Assembly: GCF_900095855.1 (NCBI RefSeq)
Contig: NZ_FMIY01000002.1
Span: 1,409,697 to 1,473,696 of the forward strand
DNA: 64,000 bases
Source of the DNA: Megasphaera coli
GTDB lineage: Bacteria > Bacillota > Negativicutes > Veillonellales > Megasphaeraceae
Reading direction: 5' to 3'
The notes below the pieces were generated by a model. It was not told the origin of the DNA and did not search any database. It worked only from the letters and a program-made list of their open reading frames with translations. The position numbers were made by a program, and so were the translations under genes. Within the stretch, counting starts at the first letter, position 1. Each line of letters begins with the position of its first letter. Of the stretch, positions 63,298 to 64,000 are shown in pieces.

Positions 63298-63326
63298 ATT
63301 TTAGCACAGGTGCAGGCAAAATACAA
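63298..63326 (-). promoter_or_regulatory. rpsF operon promoter
   Basis: On the minus strand TTGTAT (63321-63326) and TAAAAT (63298-63303) are 17 bp apart, immediately downstream of the terminator of the CoA-transferase gene. Confidence 0.6.
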
Positions 63327-63327
63327 G

Positions 63328-63360
63328 AAAAAGGCCTCTCCCGCAGGAGCAGGCCTTTTC
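63328..63360 (-). terminator. Terminator of the CoA-transferase gene
   Basis: The stem AAAAGGCCT/AGGCCTTTT with inner CTCC/GGAG (63329-63359) runs into TTTTTCTTG in the minus direction. Confidence 0.88.
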
Positions 63361-63366
63361 GTGTGG

Positions 63367-64000
63367 TTACCGTTTGTTGCTGTAGCGCCAAATCTTCATA
63401 TTTTCCGCTTCCTTTATCAAGTCTTCGCGGAAGTCGGGATGGGCGAGGCCGATTAATTTTTCCGCCCGTTCCCAGGTAGAGGCGCCCATGAGGTTTTCAA
63501 GGCCGTATTCCGTTGCGACATAATGTACTTGAGAGCGCGGATCCGTTACAATCGTGCCGGGCGACAGGGTCGGCCGTACACGGGAATGTGTTTTGCCGTT
63601 TTTATCCGTAAAGGTCGAGCGGAAGGCGATGATACTCTTGCCGCCTCGAGAACGGTAAGCGCCGTCGGCGAAGTCGAGCTGTCCGCCGCTGCCGCTGATT
63701 TGCTTGGTGCCCGAGGATTCGGACGACACTTGCCCGAACAAATCGAGTTCGATACAGTTGTTTATGGAAATAAAGTTGTCGATTTGAGCGATCACGAAAG
63801 GGTCATTGACATACGATACGGGATAAGCCGCAAGGAAAGGATTGTCATCAAGCCAATCATAAAGTTCCTGCGAGCCGGCGGCAAAGGACCAGACGGCCTT
63901 GTCGCGGTCGAGGGATTTCAATTTATTCGTAAGACGGCCTTTTTTATACATTAAGTAAAAGGCATCGACGAGCATTTCCGTATGCATGCCCAAGTCCTTC
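63367..64000 (-). CDS. Butyryl-CoA:acetate / 4-hydroxybutyrate CoA-transferase-like enzyme, C-terminal part
   Basis: The right edge cuts this gene, leaving the C-terminal 210 or so residues of an acetyl-CoA hydrolase/transferase family protein. NNCIELDLFGQVSSE, SGSGGQLDFADGAYRSRGGKSI and RVRPTLSPGTIVTDPRSQVHYVATEYG fit butyryl-CoA:acetate and 4-hydroxybutyrate CoA-transferases. This enzyme class swaps CoA between acyl-CoA and acetate at the end of butyrate fermentation. Combined with crt and PFOR in this window, butyryl-CoA is a likely substrate, but related propionate or 4-hydroxybutyrate enzymes look similar. The start is outside the window. Confidence 0.85.
   Translation of the reverse strand, partial: KDLGMHTEMLVDAFYLMYKKGRLTNKLKSLDRDKAVWSFAAGSQELYDWLDDNPFLAAYPVSYVNDPFVIAQIDNFISINNCIELDLFGQVSSESSGTKQISGSGGQLDFADGAYRSRGGKSIIAFRSTFTDKNGKTHSRVRPTLSPGTIVTDPRSQVHYVATEYGLENLMGASTWERAEKLIGLAHPDFREDLIKEAENMKIWRYSNKR

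Overview
This window looks like chromosome of a Negativicutes bacterium (a Firmicute with an outer membrane), most likely Megasphaera or a close relative. Three lines of sequence evidence support this. First, it carries YadA-like outer-membrane adhesin proteins next to Firmicute-style housekeeping clusters (holB-yaaT-trmN6-rsmI-metG-tatD and rpsF-ssb-rpsR). Second, it holds parts of a lactate/butyrate fermentation: crotonase, pyruvate:ferredoxin oxidoreductase, a GlcD-type FAD 2-hydroxyacid dehydrogenase, a LarC-type protein of lactate-racemase cofactor synthesis and a butyryl-CoA:acetate CoA-transferase-like enzyme. Third, many amino-acid and peptide transporters and peptidases are present. 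The genus is an inference; no rRNA or tRNA gene was recognised.

Layout. 1-599: right part of an IS200-type element. 0.7-5.1 kb: a multi-span membrane protein with a small partner, an exported e(P4)-type acid phosphatase and two paralogous YadA-like proteins, only one of which has a membrane anchor. 5.3-7.2 kb: crotonase behind a palindromic promoter, a tiny zinc-ribbon membrane protein and a PAP2 phosphatase. 7.3-12.5 kb (minus strand): OPT peptide transporter, RpoN, a DUF488 protein and enolase. 12.7-17.9 kb: PepD dipeptidase and PFOR. 18-23 kb: an M20 amidohydrolase, an amino-acid ABC transporter operon, an unknown protein and a nitroreductase. 23-32.8 kb: fused PurL, an LDH/MDH-family enzyme, GyrA, an aminotransferase and a YkvI-type transporter. 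32.8-33.6 kb: a complete, apparently identical second IS200-type copy, bounded by a 14-bp direct repeat.

33.7-44.2 kb: AzlCD amino-acid exporter, MBL-fold hydrolase, tandem DUF445 proteins, GlcD-type dehydrogenase, a radical SAM protein, CstA, a thioredoxin with a CPHC active site and a short LarC. 44.3-50.4 kb: the holB-yaaT-trmN6-rsmI-metG-tatD operon. 50.5-54.8 kb: LysR regulator, DNA polymerase IV, a small unknown gene, an intergenic cluster of DnaA boxes and a BrnQ transporter. 54.9-58.7 kb (minus): Mrp/NBP35 Fe-S carrier and a gamma-glutamyltransferase-family/cysteine-desulfidase pair. 58.9-59.8 kb: a lipid kinase. 60-62.1 kb (minus): an aldo/keto reductase, MerR regulator and flavodoxin-like lipoprotein operon with a textbook 19-bp-spacer MerR promoter. 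62.2-63.2 kb (minus): rpsF-ssb-rpsR. The window ends inside the CoA-transferase gene.

How the genes work together. Lactate oxidation (GlcD type), PFOR, crotonase and the CoA-transferase fit acetyl-CoA/butyryl-CoA fermentation. OPT, PepD, the M20 enzyme, the ABC importer, BrnQ, AzlCD, CstA and the GGT-family/cysteine-desulfidase pair point to heavy use of peptides and amino acids. The items most worth a second look are the MerR-controlled operon with an exported flavodoxin, the DnaA-box cluster away from dnaA, the YadA-like pair (one anchorless, one with a coiled coil after the barrel), the stand-alone LarC N-terminal part, the palindrome at the crotonase promoter and the direct repeat abutting the IS.
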